NCBI RefSeq assembly: GCF_030864355.1
Contig: NC_083393.1
Location: 3,286,001 to 3,350,000, forward strand
Direction of reading: 5' to 3'
DNA length: 64,000 nucleotides
Origin: Cutaneotrichosporon cavernicola
Lineage: Eukaryota; Basidiomycota; Tremellomycetes; Trichosporonales; Trichosporonaceae
The notes under the pieces are model-generated. The model was not told the origin of the DNA and did no database searches. It saw only the letters and a program-made list of their open reading frames with translations. The first letter of the stretch is position 1. The number at the start of each line of letters is the position of its first letter. Below, in pieces: positions 10,217 through 20,664 of this stretch. Made by a program: the position numbers and the translations under genes.

Positions 10217-10873
10217 GTCGGTGTGTGGTGATGGCAAGGAGAGTGGAAGAAGACTCTTGTTGTTTTGTGAGAAGGATCTCTTGACTTGTACTCGGGGGTA
10301 GCCCTCCACCTCATCAAGGAGCGACGGGAGTATTTTTCGTGCGGTCTGACGTGGCATCTCCGGGTGGCAGGCAACCTTGGTCACATCATCACCATCCAAC
10401 TCACACAGCATCACCGCATCACTGCGATTACGACCTCGGCGGCCGCGCGACACTCACTTCAGCGCTTCGGCGCTCTGACGCCATCGTTCTGGAAGCCTAG
10501 TCTGCCTTATCTAGACCTGAGGCGCCGATAAGATGCCGATTCAGTGACAGCCTTATTGATCCGCAGTGACTCTAAGTGCTCAGCCGCGCCTCAACTTTAC
10601 TAAAAGATGGAATGCATGAAACGACCGTTTAGGCACCGTCAGCCCAATGTGGTGAAATGAGAGGACATGCGCACAGCCGGATGTAAATGGTTCTATGAGA
10701 TGTGCATGTCGAGAGGCTGGAGGTTGAGGTGGTTGATGGTGGGTATGGGTTTTCCGTTTATATGCTACTTCTATCGCCGTGCGGACTAGCCGCACCTAGG
10801 CGTGGCGGGGGCGGCACTGGGGTTCGCCAGCGCCGCGACGCCGACGCCGTCGCCTGCCTATGCGCATACGCGC
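10217..10873. other. Intergenic, upstream of the DnaJ gene
   Basis: About 650 bp between two minus-strand genes. It should hold the DNAJC3-like promoter (near 10220-10500) and the 3' UTR of the desaturase. No further gene is visible. Confidence 0.4.
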
Positions 10874-12597
10874 TTACTTGTGGTCGACACCCGAGTCGGA
10901 GACGGCGTTCTCCTCGACAACAGCGACCTTCTGGGCAACACCCGAGTAGTTGCGGTAGAACGCAACGTCCTCGCCGGCCTCGATGTACTTGCAGTTGCGG
11001 TGCGACTTCCAGAACGAGACAATCATGTTCTCGGGGTTGTACTGGTAGTGGGGGCCGAGGAACTTCTTGAGCGCCTCGGTCGCCTCCCAAGCGTTGTAGT
11101 GGGGGATGCGGCTCGCGGTGTGGTGGGCGACGTGGGTCTCGGTGATGCCGTGGAAGATGTAGGGGCCGATGGGGCCGAGGCAGTTGCGGTCAACGGTCGC
11201 AAGGGCGCCACGGGCAAAGGTCCAGGTCTTCTCCGAGTAGTGGGGCAGGACGGGGTCAGTGTGCTGGAGGAAAGTGATGAACACGAGCCAGTGGTTGACC
11301 CAGAGGTAGGGGGCAATGTAGACCATGGCAACCTCAGCAAAGCCGCGGTAGTAGGCGAAAGTGGCGAGGGCGGCGAAGGTGAGGAAGACACCAATGTCCG
11401 AAGCAACAATCTGGTACCAGTGCGAGGGCTTGAAGATGATCGACGACGGCTGGAAGTGGTTGGTCATCTTGGGGTACCAGAGCTGGCCGGAAGCGTTGCG
11501 GATCAGGTACATGGGCCAGCCGAAGAGCTGGTGGACAATGGCACCGTAGAGCGCGCCGATAGGCGACTCCTCGAGAGCCTCGCGGAGCTCAGCCTGGCGC
11601 CAGGCAGGGACGTTGATACCCTTCTTCTCCTCCTCAGTCTTGGCAGCCTGGATGCCGAGCTGCTCGCGGGTGCGGGGAACGAAGACCTCGTCACGGGTAA
11701 GGTGACCAGTGGCGGCGTGGTGGCGACCGTGCGAGATGCGCCACGAGTGGTACGGGACGAGGAGGATCGAGTGGAGAACCCAGCCGACGGCGTTGTTGAT
11801 GGCCTTGGACTCGGAGTAGGCCTGGTGGCCACACTCGTGGGCAATAACCCAGACACCAGTGCCAACCATACCGGCAGCGACCTGGTATGCGAACCAGAGG
11901 CTGACCTTGGCAATGGTGTGGGCAGCGGAGGAGAGGTTGCTGCATTGTCAGCGATTGGTCAAAAGGACGCGTGATTTGGCGGTTGTAGTGGATTGTGACG
12001 TGACCAAGACGAGGATTGCCGTGCCTCTTGTTGCCCTCCCTTCTTGGCGGGAGCAACGCTGGGCGCAGTGTGACTCGGCTCTACTCGCCATGACAACCCA
12101 ACCTCTCAATTCCCCCCTTATCGGATACTCACAAGCGGCTCAGGAAGGAATCAATGTGATAGGCGCCGTAAACGAGAGCGGCCAGGAGCACAAAGTCCTG
12201 GAGGACGTAGAGCGACGACTTGAACGCCGAGCGCTTGAAGCAGTGCGCACTGAATTGTTAGCCGTGGCGCACAGTAATGGGGTGGCTGCAGCCTGCGGGT
12301 AGCGGGCAGGCTTCGTAGAGTGGAGATGATTGGACGGAATAGCAAATCTAGTATACTAGTCCGGTCCATTGTCGTCACCGCCAGCCTGACACTGCCAAGT
12401 CGAGCATGAATGGATTACGCAGGCCACTTGCAGTTAACTCACGGGATGGCGTCAAGGAGCTGCTTGACGGTAAAGTTGGGCACCACAAACTTTTGGCCCT
12501 CGGTGAGCTCGACGTCCTCGGCCTCACGGAGGAGCTCGGCCTTGTCGGCAGCACCGGGCTTGTCGACGATACGCTGGCGCAGGGTGGCGGCAGACAT
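10874..12597 (-). CDS. FAD2: Delta-12 (omega-6) fatty acid desaturase
   Basis: Exons 12443-12597, 12133-12249 and 10874-11939 give 445 aa, normal for fungal delta-12 desaturases. It converts oleic to linoleic acid in ER membrane phospholipids. All three di-iron histidine boxes are present: HECGH, HGRHH (in WRISHGRHHAATGH) and HVAHH (in ITETHVAHHTASRIPHY). The splices reconstruct the conserved N-terminal block QLLDAIPAHCFKRSAFKSS. Four transmembrane segments are evident, in pairs around the boxes. The C-terminus (EENAVSDSGVDHK) carries no dilysine signal. A long open frame on the opposite strand across the third exon is a codon-bias shadow. Confidence 0.95.
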
Positions 12598-13966
12598 GGT
12601 GATGTCGGTGTCGATGGGGTTGAGGATGTGAGATTAGGCGACGGTTGGCCTTTTTAGATTTATTGGGTCGAGTGTTGGAGAAGGAAGGGGAGGTCGAGCG
12701 GATAGGAGAGAGCGCGGTTGCACTTCAGCTATCGGTGAGAAGCAGGGGGGATAAGGGGAAATGGGAAATGGGAAAGAGATGGACAGAACAGACTTCTAGT
12801 CAGGCCAGTGAGTATTAAAATCTCTACCACTTTGCACTAGACATAGGGGAGATTCTGGCCGCCGCAATCAGATTACCCCGCTGACCCGCTGACCCGCTGA
12901 CCTCTGAACACAAGTCCTGTGGGCAAGGTGGCCTATCCACGCACATGCCTCTTCTCTTTCTACCCTACCCGAGTCGGCATGCCCGGTGGTTCCGTTAGAA
13001 ACACCTCACCAACTCCCGAACGCTTGGTCACTGTGCCTATGTAGCTTAAGACTGTATGACGAGGGCCACACCTTCCTTCCCCGTTGCCCCCTTGTTCCTC
13101 CTCTGGTGCTAAGCCTTGGTCATCCCCAAGAATCTGTTCCTTGTACCTACATTGCCTAGCTATTCCTTATTGCGCCTGCTCGGCCCTTTGAGCAACAAGG
13201 TTTTTCCCTTGGTAATCCCCACTACGGCCTCTCCTCTTCCGCCCCACCTTAGGCCCCCTCCAACGCCCCTCCCCTGCCCACGTTTATCCGACCCTGCCTC
13301 CCCAAACCTCAACTGTCGGACGCTTCGGGACACCCCGGCTCTGAATCATACTGCGGAATCAATCGCAAACCCGTGCCGTGGATCATTCGTGGGGTGGGTC
13401 GTGGAGCCAACTTGTACGTCGGTTCATCCAACCATATCCTGCCTAACGCAAATTCATCAATTCAATGCCTGCTGTACTGTGGAAACAAAGTACCGCCGGT
13501 ACTGGATATACTGGAGCCGCCAGTAATTTTGTCATACCCCGCAATGCAGTGCGGGGAGCGGGGATTGGGGAGCCACCCAGCCACCCATACATCATACCAC
13601 CTCCCTCCAGATGACACCAGTCTCGGCCAAGGGCGCCCGGTGATCGGCAAAGATGCAAGTCAAGAATCATTCTGACTCGGGGATCTGGACTCTGGACGGG
13701 TCCGTGCTCGGCCGGGAGCGCAATGATCGTGCCTTCCTTTGTAGCTTGGCAGCAGCTTGGGTCCATGGCGGTCCGTGTAGACTCTTTCTCATTCCCAGAT
13801 CACCCGCAGCTCATGTCGCCACCTGCACCAAGCTAAGTCGGTATCCGACTCCGCGCCGCGCGGCTTGTGATGCCCACGCTGGTCCCTGCGTCCTCCAGTT
13901 GTGATTGCCCATAGATACGTGATTGACCAGCGTCGTCCCATTGCCATTCTACATCTTCTTCTTACT
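12598..13966. other. Intergenic, no gene supported
   Basis: About 1.4 kb that holds the desaturase promoter at its left end and the 3' end of the glyoxalase gene at its right end. The short open frames on both strands lack motifs. A CTGACCCG triplet repeat occurs near 12882-12900. Confidence 0.4.
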
Positions 13967-15295
13967 CTACATGGCGTTCTTCATCTCACGTAGCCGCTGC
14001 ATGACCTTGAGTGGGTCCCTCTCACCAGTCGCCTTGCTGTCTGTCAGCTAACCCTTGACTTCTCCCAGCTTACATCTCCTCGGGCTGGTCAAGACGCATA
14101 AAGACGTTCCACTGCTTCTCGTCGCCGATTGTCGACTTGCCTGTGGTACACTTGTCTTTCTGCGCCGTCTCGTACAGCCTGGTGTCAACATTGGCCCGTG
14201 GCCAACTCACTGCTTGAGCTTGGCGTTGTCCGGCTCGATCATGAGGCCAAACTTGGCCGAGCCAAGAGTGTACTCGTGACCGTTGTACACGAGCGTGTTG
14301 TCAGGCAAGCGGCCGAGCTTGGTCAGAGCGGCGTGCATCTCGGCAGCGTTGCCTGGGGTCAGCTGATGTAGCCTGACGGCAACTCACCCTCAAAGAAGCG
14401 TCCGCATCCTGCAAGGAAGAGGGTGTCACTGATGTCAGTTCTGCGTGGCGAAGAGGTAGCTCGCTTCATTCAAGTGCAGCGGGAACCTGACGACCTCTCC
14501 AACCTCTACCCTTCCCATCCCACACAGCACTCACCCAGTGAAGACACCCCGCTGCCCAGTCCTATTGTCTTCGAGGAAGAAGGCGATGGAGTCCTGGGTG
14601 TGGCACGGCGTGGAGTGGCATCTAAAGTCAGCTCCATTCAAATAGTATAACTGCAGATCATCTTCCATTCAACAAGCTGAATCTGGCCCCAGACTCACGT
14701 CACATTGATATTGTCGCCAATCTTGAACTTGTCGCCGTCGCCCACAATCTTGTTCGTTCCAGGCGACTTGTCCGAACCAGCATAAGCCGTTAGGCCCGGG
14801 TTGAGGGCGAGCTGGTGTCAGCTAGGAACAGCAGTTCTGGCTGGCCATGGCTAGTCGTAAAGGGCACCAGAGAAATGAGGCAAGGTCAAGGAAGGCGTGG
14901 TCGTCAAGGATGGGCAGTCAAGGATGACCGACCCAAGCCAACTTCGTCAAGGATGGGCAGTCAAGGATGGCCGACCCAAGCCAACTCACAAACTTGTCAT
15001 TACCCCCCGAATGGTCGGCGTGGTGGTGCGTCGTAATCAGCGTCGTGACCTGGCGTCAGTGGGGGATAAGGTAAGCGAGGGAGAGGCAAGGTGAAGAAAG
15101 GTGAGGCCAAGACACACCTTGGCCCCATGCTCCGTGGCAACAGCAGTGAGTTTGGGCGCGTCAAACGGATCAACAACGGCGGCGGTCTGCGATGGCTCGT
15201 CAATGACGAGGTACATCCAGTTATCGGTGCGGGCCTGGACTGGGATGATCTGGGTTAGTTGGAATCGCAGCTCGCCGCCGGCTGCCTACCTTCAT
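13967..15295 (-). CDS. GLO2: Glyoxalase II (hydroxyacylglutathione hydrolase), nine exons
   Basis: Exons 15290-15295, 15118-15249, 14990-15049, 14699-14811, 14535-14621, 14388-14428, 14211-14352, 14074-14178 and 13967-14036 give 251 aa with every junction in phase. The enzyme hydrolyses S-D-lactoylglutathione to lactate and glutathione, the second step of methylglyoxal detoxification. The metallo-beta-lactamase motif THHHADH (in TLITTHHHADHSGGNDKF) binds the two metals. Downstream come TPCHTQDSI, GDTLFLAGCGRFFEG and YNGHEYT. The C-terminus ends PLKVMQRLREMKNAM, typical of the family. No mitochondrial presequence is seen; the first exon codes for only Met-Lys, so the cytosolic form is most likely. 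No single reading frame shows the whole gene because the exons are short. Confidence 0.92.
14902..14986. repeat. 43-bp tandem duplication in intron 3 of GLO2
   Basis: The block CGTCAAGGATGGGCAGTCAA...GACCCAAGCCAACTT starts at 14902 and again at 14945, with one A/G change. A shorter GTCAAGGATG repeat is nested in each copy. The intron (14812-14989) is 178 nt, while most introns of this gene are under 75 nt. Confidence 0.88.
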
Positions 15296-15682
15296 AGCGT
15301 TCCTACCGTCAGCTCACACCTCCTTAAACCCACCGTGTAGATGTGGAGAACAGTCGCTTACCGACGAGCATGGGTGATGTTGTAATCTTGACCCGGTCAA
15401 GTAGCTGGCAATTGCTCCAAGCCGGGTACTTGACCGACCTCCACTCTGCCCACACTCTCCAAGCCCATGACGATGTCGAACTTGACCGGCACATTATGGA
15501 TATAGACCGAAATGTAGGAAAGTGGAGTGGACTGAATTGAACCTGGATTTCAGGTACCGAATTCATTCCACAATTCATTCGGTTCGCGTCCTGTTCCCTT
15601 CTCCATACGCGCAAATGCCTTCTTCCTCTTCTCATCTCATCTCATCTCATACTATCTCATCTCATATCATCTCTTCATCGCA
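15296..15682. promoter_or_regulatory. Divergent promoter region, GLO2 and the 15683 gene
   Basis: About 390 bp between two divergent ATGs. The side next to 15683 carries repeated CTCAT/TCATC pentamers (about 15633-15675), which would form a pyrimidine-rich 5' leader. On the GLO2 side, a GTAAGC followed later by CTGACGGTAG fits a possible 5' UTR intron. Confidence 0.35.
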
Positions 15683-16295
15683 ATGCTGGGCCTCAAGAAG
15701 AAACTCTCGGCTCTTGTTCCCGCCGACGTGCGTCCCCCCTCCATTTCTCACTTTCCCATCCACCTCTCACTGATACCAGGCCCGGGGGACCATCCAAAAA
15801 GCCCTCACAGTCGAGTGGGACAGCGGTCACAAAGCCGTCCTCGTCGACCTCTCCCCAGAACGCGAACGGGAACGAGAAATCGAGATGTCCTCATCTAAGG
15901 GATATGGCCGGCTAGCGGATGAGGATGAGGAAGAGGCCATGTTCCGGAGTTGGGACGATGCCGAAGTGGAGAGGAAGATGAAGAGGGAAAAGGAGGACCG
16001 GACGCGTCGGATGGTCGCTGAGGCGCTGGGGGCGCCTAGGAAGGCAGAGAGCGTGTTGGGTCTGGACAACTTTGCTGCGGACCACGACGCACCCCCTCCT
16101 CCGCCCAAGAAGGACCGGCAGAATCCTTTCGCCGCACCGTATCGGCCTGACGACCTCGGCGCCCTGCGCCGACCGCCGGCACTCATCAAGAATTGGGAGG
16201 TGATGAGCTCGGAGCCGAGTCCGACAACTAGTAGTAGTCGGTGGAGCGGGTCTAGTACTGACCTCTCTGCGCATCCCGACAACCCGTTCCGGTAG
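15683..16295 (+). CDS. Uncharacterised charged protein, two exons
   Basis: Exons 15683-15727 and 15780-16295 give 186 aa. The first exon codes MLGLKKKLSALVPAD; a 52-nt intron (GTGCGT...CTGATACCAG) leads in phase to ARGTIQKALTVEWDSGHKAV. The middle is highly charged (LSPEREREREIEM, then DEDEEEAMFRSWDDAEVERK) and likely helical. The end is Pro-rich and disordered (APPPPPKKDRQNPFAAPYRP, then a Ser/Thr tail ending HPDNPFR). Two NPF tripeptides, NPFAA and the C-terminal NPFR, are the ligands of EH domains, which suggests an endocytic or Pan1-type partner. That role is inference only. No family is recognised. A second open frame overlaps exon 2 only for its first 130 bases. Confidence 0.62.
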
Positions 16296-16656
16296 CAAGC
16301 TCGGGAAGACTTGAAGGTCCATCTCTTTCTAGACGGCCTGCCTGCACGCTTCTTCTACATCTGCTTGACGCGCCTTCCGGACACTCTTTTGCTTAGACGC
16401 GCCGACGCGCCCGGTTCAGCTAGTGCTGGGCTGGATTCTGTTGTACTCCATACTTGCCTGCATTGCTTGTTTCTTGGTGCCCCTGGTTGAGCCTCCTTCC
16501 GCAATGACTGAACCTGGAGGCCCATGCCGGTGTCAACCCACACGGCACACGTCCATTGCACAGCATTTGCAGTAGTGCATGAACTATCTATGCATCGTGG
16601 CTCTTGGAGCAGCGCAGCCCCCAGAGAGGTCGTCTCGTCGTATCTGCACGTCGTAA
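16296..16656. other. Convergent intergenic region
   Basis: About 360 bp between the stop codons of two convergent genes. It holds both 3' UTRs; nothing else is seen. Confidence 0.4.
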
Positions 16657-17640
16657 CTAGCGCAGCTTCTTGTCCTCGAAATAGACCTTGAGGTGGCGCA
16701 TCTGCCACACCCCCGCCGCGAGGAGGATGCAGATCTGCATAATGACAAACCACACGGCCTTGCTGTTTGTCGTCTCACTCGCGTCGCGGAACGTCGCCTC
16801 CACCTCGCGCATGTATCGCTGCTCGCGCTGGATGTCGAGGACCTTTTGGTTCAGATCCTGGAGCTTGGAAGCGAGTGTGTCGGCGTGCTGTTTGTCGCCG
16901 CTGGTATCAGTGGGGGATATTCAGTGGCAGTTGAATCTCTTCAACTCAAGCTATTCGCTGCACTCACGACGAATCATGCTTCGAAGAACCAACGGTAATG
17001 TCGAGGTACATCTTGATATGCTCTGTCCCCGACATCCACCCGCCTGCCAAGTTCGATTGGACGCAGATATTGTGGTCGGCTTCTGTCAGCTTCCTTTTAT
17101 AGGCAACTCACCGGCGTCAGACGAGGCGAAAGTGAAGCGACCAGCGTTGGGTCCAGGGGTGTTGACGACCGTATTTCCAGACTCCATGTCCTGGGATCAG
17201 CTGGGTGGTGGAGGGACATACCTCGACGTTTACGGTGATCCCGAGTTGGGTGTTCACCGTCCACTGCTTGGTCGCCTCGTCCCATAGGAGCGCGCGGTAG
17301 TGTCCTGGAGTCAGCTGGTGTCGACGTAGCTGCTCATTCAACATGAAATGAATGGCAGCTGTAGTCTCGCTCCACTCAAGCGCCCAACACCTACTTACCC
17401 TCGACAATCGTGTCCGACGGCAGCTCCTCGATAAAACACCGCTTCTCATTCGACTCAAAGTAGAAGTGCAGGGCCTGGTATGTGATAGTGGAGTTGCGGT
17501 CGCGTGAAACAAAACATGTGTCAAGTGGAGCAAAGTGGAGAAACGAAGGGTCAGCACAAGCAAACCCAAGGCCACAACAAACTCACTTGCACGGCAGACA
17601 GCAATGGCACGGCGGCCAGGAAGAACGAGGTCAGCCTCAT
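16657..17640 (-). CDS. p24 (emp24/GOLD) family cargo receptor, alpha-type (Erp1/5/6-like)
   Basis: Six exons (17587-17640, 17399-17474, 17222-17304, 17112-17190, 16968-17082, 16657-16900) give 216 aa. A signal peptide (MRLTSFFLAAVPLLSAVQ) precedes ALHFYFESNEKRCFIEELPS, the start of a GOLD domain. The two disulphide cysteines are in KRCFIEE and DHNICVQSN. A coiled coil (about 135-185), one transmembrane helix (AVWFVIMQICILLAAGVWQM) and a short tail ending EDKKLR follow. The tail fits a KKxx COPI retrieval signal. p24 proteins form heteromers that select GPI-anchored and other cargo in ER-Golgi vesicles. The lumenal start YFESNEKRCF.EELP points to the alpha subfamily; the exact yeast orthologue is not resolved. 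Confidence 0.92.
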
Positions 17641-18192
17641 GATGGAGTGTAAGTGGAGTAATGTCGATGTACCGAGATGGATTGGATGAACGCGTGGGAC
17701 GTGTCACTGACGATCATCAACAGGCCACGTGGCATTTTGGTTTTAGGCCAGAACAACTAACCCACATCTTAATATATGTCCTAAATCGTTGGCAGGGCCA
17801 AACAAGCGCACTTATTGGCTGGCAGCTCACAAGCTGGGCAAGTCTGTCATGTGGCGACAACTGGCGACGCGCACAAGACACGCAAGATGCAAGCCCGCAA
17901 ACCACAATGGACAGGCCATGCCGGCACCGTCCCGCCACGAACGCGAACAAAAGATACGTTCCGGCTCTACTCATTGGGCTGTATTCGTACTCGTACTCGT
18001 ACATGGTGGTACATACGCTACACTACACAACAATAATGCGTGGGAGTGTGAAATACGGAAGGAGGGAGGAGGCGGGCGAGGAAACATTGTTTCATGACTG
18101 AAGCGACAATGTGGGAACCTCCGAACATATCTAGGGTAGACGAAAGTGGCCAGAGGCGAAAGTGGCGAGTTAATGTTCATGTCCTGCAGGAT
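17641..18192. other. Intergenic, p24 promoter side
   Basis: About 550 bp upstream of the p24 gene and downstream of the Ser/Pro-rich gene. No gene is supported. A short CGTACTCGTACTCGTACATG run lies at 17985-18004. Confidence 0.35.
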
Positions 18193-18810
18193 TCATGTAT
18201 TGTTGAGGCGAAAACGGCGCTTGACTGCCTCGCAAGCCGTCGAGCGGGGTTCATGCAATATCTCGACGGCCTCTTGTTCGGCTTCTTGTCTGGGTTGGGG
18301 AAGGAAGACGCGTTCCCGCCCAGCGGAACGGGATGCTACAGAGCCGAGGATCCATTCATGTTCGTGTTGCTCGGCCTCGCGCATCCACTGGAGGCAGCGG
18401 CGGTCGATGGGTGCAGTGGCAGTGTGTAGGCTAGCGGCTTTGGGCGAGAGTGTAGGTGTTGTTGGTGTTGCCGGAGAAGCGTCGGTGTGGCCAGTTGATG
18501 CGGCGCGGGTGTGTCTTGGTCTGTAGGGTGGTGGGGAGGGTGCTTTGCCGAAGGGCCAGTTTAATGACACGGCCGAGGCCGAGGGCGAGGTGGTGGAAGA
18601 AGAGGAAGACCCAGCTGAGGGGGAGCGGTAGCTCGACGATGAGGATTGGAGTGAGACACCGCTCAGTGGCCTGGAGGAGAGGTAGGGCGTCTGGTCGACG
18701 AAGAATGGGTGGGAGGAAAGGCGCGGGGCTGTTGGTGCTCGCGGCACTTGCGGTGCTGGCAGTTTCGGTGAGTAGTACGAGTTGTACGAGGGGGAGTATG
18801 GCCGCGCCAT
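18193..18810 (-). CDS. Hypothetical Ser/Pro-rich protein
   Basis: Single exon, 205 aa from the ATG at 18810 (MARPYSPSYNSYYSPKLPAP). The frame is open further upstream, but that sequence looks non-coding and contains an ATTATTATTATTG run. Residues 1-125 are Ser/Pro/Tyr-rich and disordered, with several SP and TP sites suited to proline-directed kinases. Residues about 135-205 are a more ordered basic-acidic block: RRCLQWMREAEQHEHEWILG, then RERVFLPQPRQEAEQEAVEI and a basic end. The compact C-terminal block under long selection-free disorder suggests a real protein with a short interaction helix. No family is recognised. Confidence 0.5.
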   Translation of the reverse strand: MARPYSPSYNSYYSPKLPAPQVPRAPTAPRLSSHPFFVDQTPYLSSRPLSGVSLQSSSSSYRSPSAGSSSSSTTSPSASAVSLNWPFGKAPSPPPYRPRHTRAASTGHTDASPATPTTPTLSPKAASLHTATAPIDRRCLQWMREAEQHEHEWILGSVASRSAGRERVFLPQPRQEAEQEAVEILHEPRSTACEAVKRRFRLNNT

Positions 18811-20664
18811 GATGAGACGGAGATGAAGAGAGATGAGTTGGTCAGTATTATTATTATTGTATATTACATGCGCAGCAGCGCGTCGCACGATGGCGACGGC
18901 TGTACAGGTTACCTTGAGTACAGCCCGATCGTTGGATTGAAGGTTGATGGCCGGGTGGCAAGGGCCGTATCGGCGGGAGGCGGGTGAGCGTCGCACGTCG
19001 TATGCATGACGAGAAACGTCCCGATGCATGTTTCATGTTGTGCTCCCCAACACGGGTCGGCCACGATCAGGATGTTGTTGCTATGTGCGGGACGTTTGTT
19101 GCAACGGGCTACAACTGAATATGCCGGCATACTATACTATATCTCTACAATACAGTTGAGCCTTACTGCCTCAAACTGCCACTCATGGAAATAACGGGAA
19201 ATAGCCGCCCGGGACTTTAATTTCCCTCGCTCCCACTGACTGCATACCAAAACTCGCACAACCTCATTCTCTCTTTCTTTCTATCCATCTGCAAGCCCGT
19301 CATGTGATGGCCTCTGATCTCTCGCCATAGCCCGTCCCCAAGACTCGACTCGCCTTCTCTACCCATGGCTTACGACTCCGATTTACGCGTCACTGACGAC
19401 AGGTCCGCGTCTCTACCCCCCCTCCTCCATCCTTTCCACCAGGCGTATTTGCCTAGAGTCCACCTCGTTCACGGGGGACCCTTACTAGTCGCACTGGGAG
19501 ATCAACGGCTTAGGTCTAGACAACCTGTGTCGCGCTTGCTTGCAGGCGCGAACGGCGGATCCTCGTCCACCCTCGTCTGCCCTCTTTCTGGGCTGATGAG
19601 GACTAAACGAGGCGAACATCTCTTGTCCATATCACTTGTTCTTGTTGCATCTTTGTTGTTTGTTGTTTCTCGGTCTGCGGTGCGAGAGTGCGAGAGTGCG
19701 AGAGGTGCAAAAGTTGCGAGGGAAGGGTTGGAGGGCGGAGACGGAGCGGAAGTGGTCTGGGCTGCGCAATCCAAGTCGCGGACCGGGCTTTGCGGACATG
19801 AGTATTGACTGCGTAATGAATTGGAATGCGGCACAGATGGCCAAGACTGTCCCATGTCGGCAGGGAGATTGGGTGGCTGGAGGGTGCTTGACATTAAACG
19901 AGATCAGACTAGGCACGCTCAGAGATTCAACTGTAGAGCTGTAGAGCTGTAAAGCTGTAGAGAGACGCGTCAACCCTCCCGGCCCGCTCATGGACATTGT
20001 CCTCATGGTCCTGTCCTCACGGTCCTGAACTCGACACATACCACAGTCTTTCGGGATTTATATTAACCTATTACCAAATTACCCAAACTGGGCTCAGGCA
20101 AGTAATCAAGGTGGTAGCTTCCGTTTCCGCTTCATGGTACACCTTGAGTATATTACACCAAATGCCACTTTGGACATCAACTTGGACATGTAGCACAGAA
20201 GACCCTACGTAAGACCCACTCCTCTGGCACTTCCGCTCTTCCGGTGAATGCTGCGATACGTAAGTCGCTAGCCACCACGTCTAGAGTGGCACCTTGTCCA
20301 AGCCTCCAAGTCACACCCGTAACTTTGGTACAGTAGCAGGTGTCACGACGCGTCGACGTCACCCTCACCCAGTCACCCATATCCAGCGTCCCGCGTTAGA
20401 TTTACGCGATACTCGGCAACCCCTTAGATTCGTTCGGACCAACCGTCTAAACTAAACTATAGTATTCTAGACTATCGACTAGAACAACACCCCCTCGCAA
20501 AGCCGCAGACGTGACCCGGTCCGTACCGTTACTCATCATGCATATCGGGACAAACAGAGTCAGGCCACGCCACGCTCGCCGCGACAAAACCAAACAGAAT
20601 AACGCGCACAGCGGCAGCGGCAGTCACATACAATGCATACAATACCCCATAATAGAGTCGAGTC
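18811..20664. other. Intergenic, no gene supported
   Basis: About 1.85 kb. An ATG at 19365 (MAYDSDLRVTDD...) opens a frame with no motif and no usable splice continuation. A short CTGTAGAG repeat is at about 19931-19961. Nothing else could be supported. Confidence 0.4.

Noticed and set aside
10802..11974. 390-codon plus-strand open frame
   Set aside because: Antisense shadow of the desaturase third exon, caused by high GC at third positions; low-complexity Val/Gly/Glu composition.
13116..13526. 136-codon plus-strand open frame
   Set aside because: Overlaps a C-rich intergenic stretch and reads as low-complexity Pro/Leu/Ser.
19365..19808. Frame starting MAYDSDLRVTDD followed by a CTGACGACAG acceptor-like site
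   Set aside because: No upstream donor or downstream exon in phase makes a recognisable protein.
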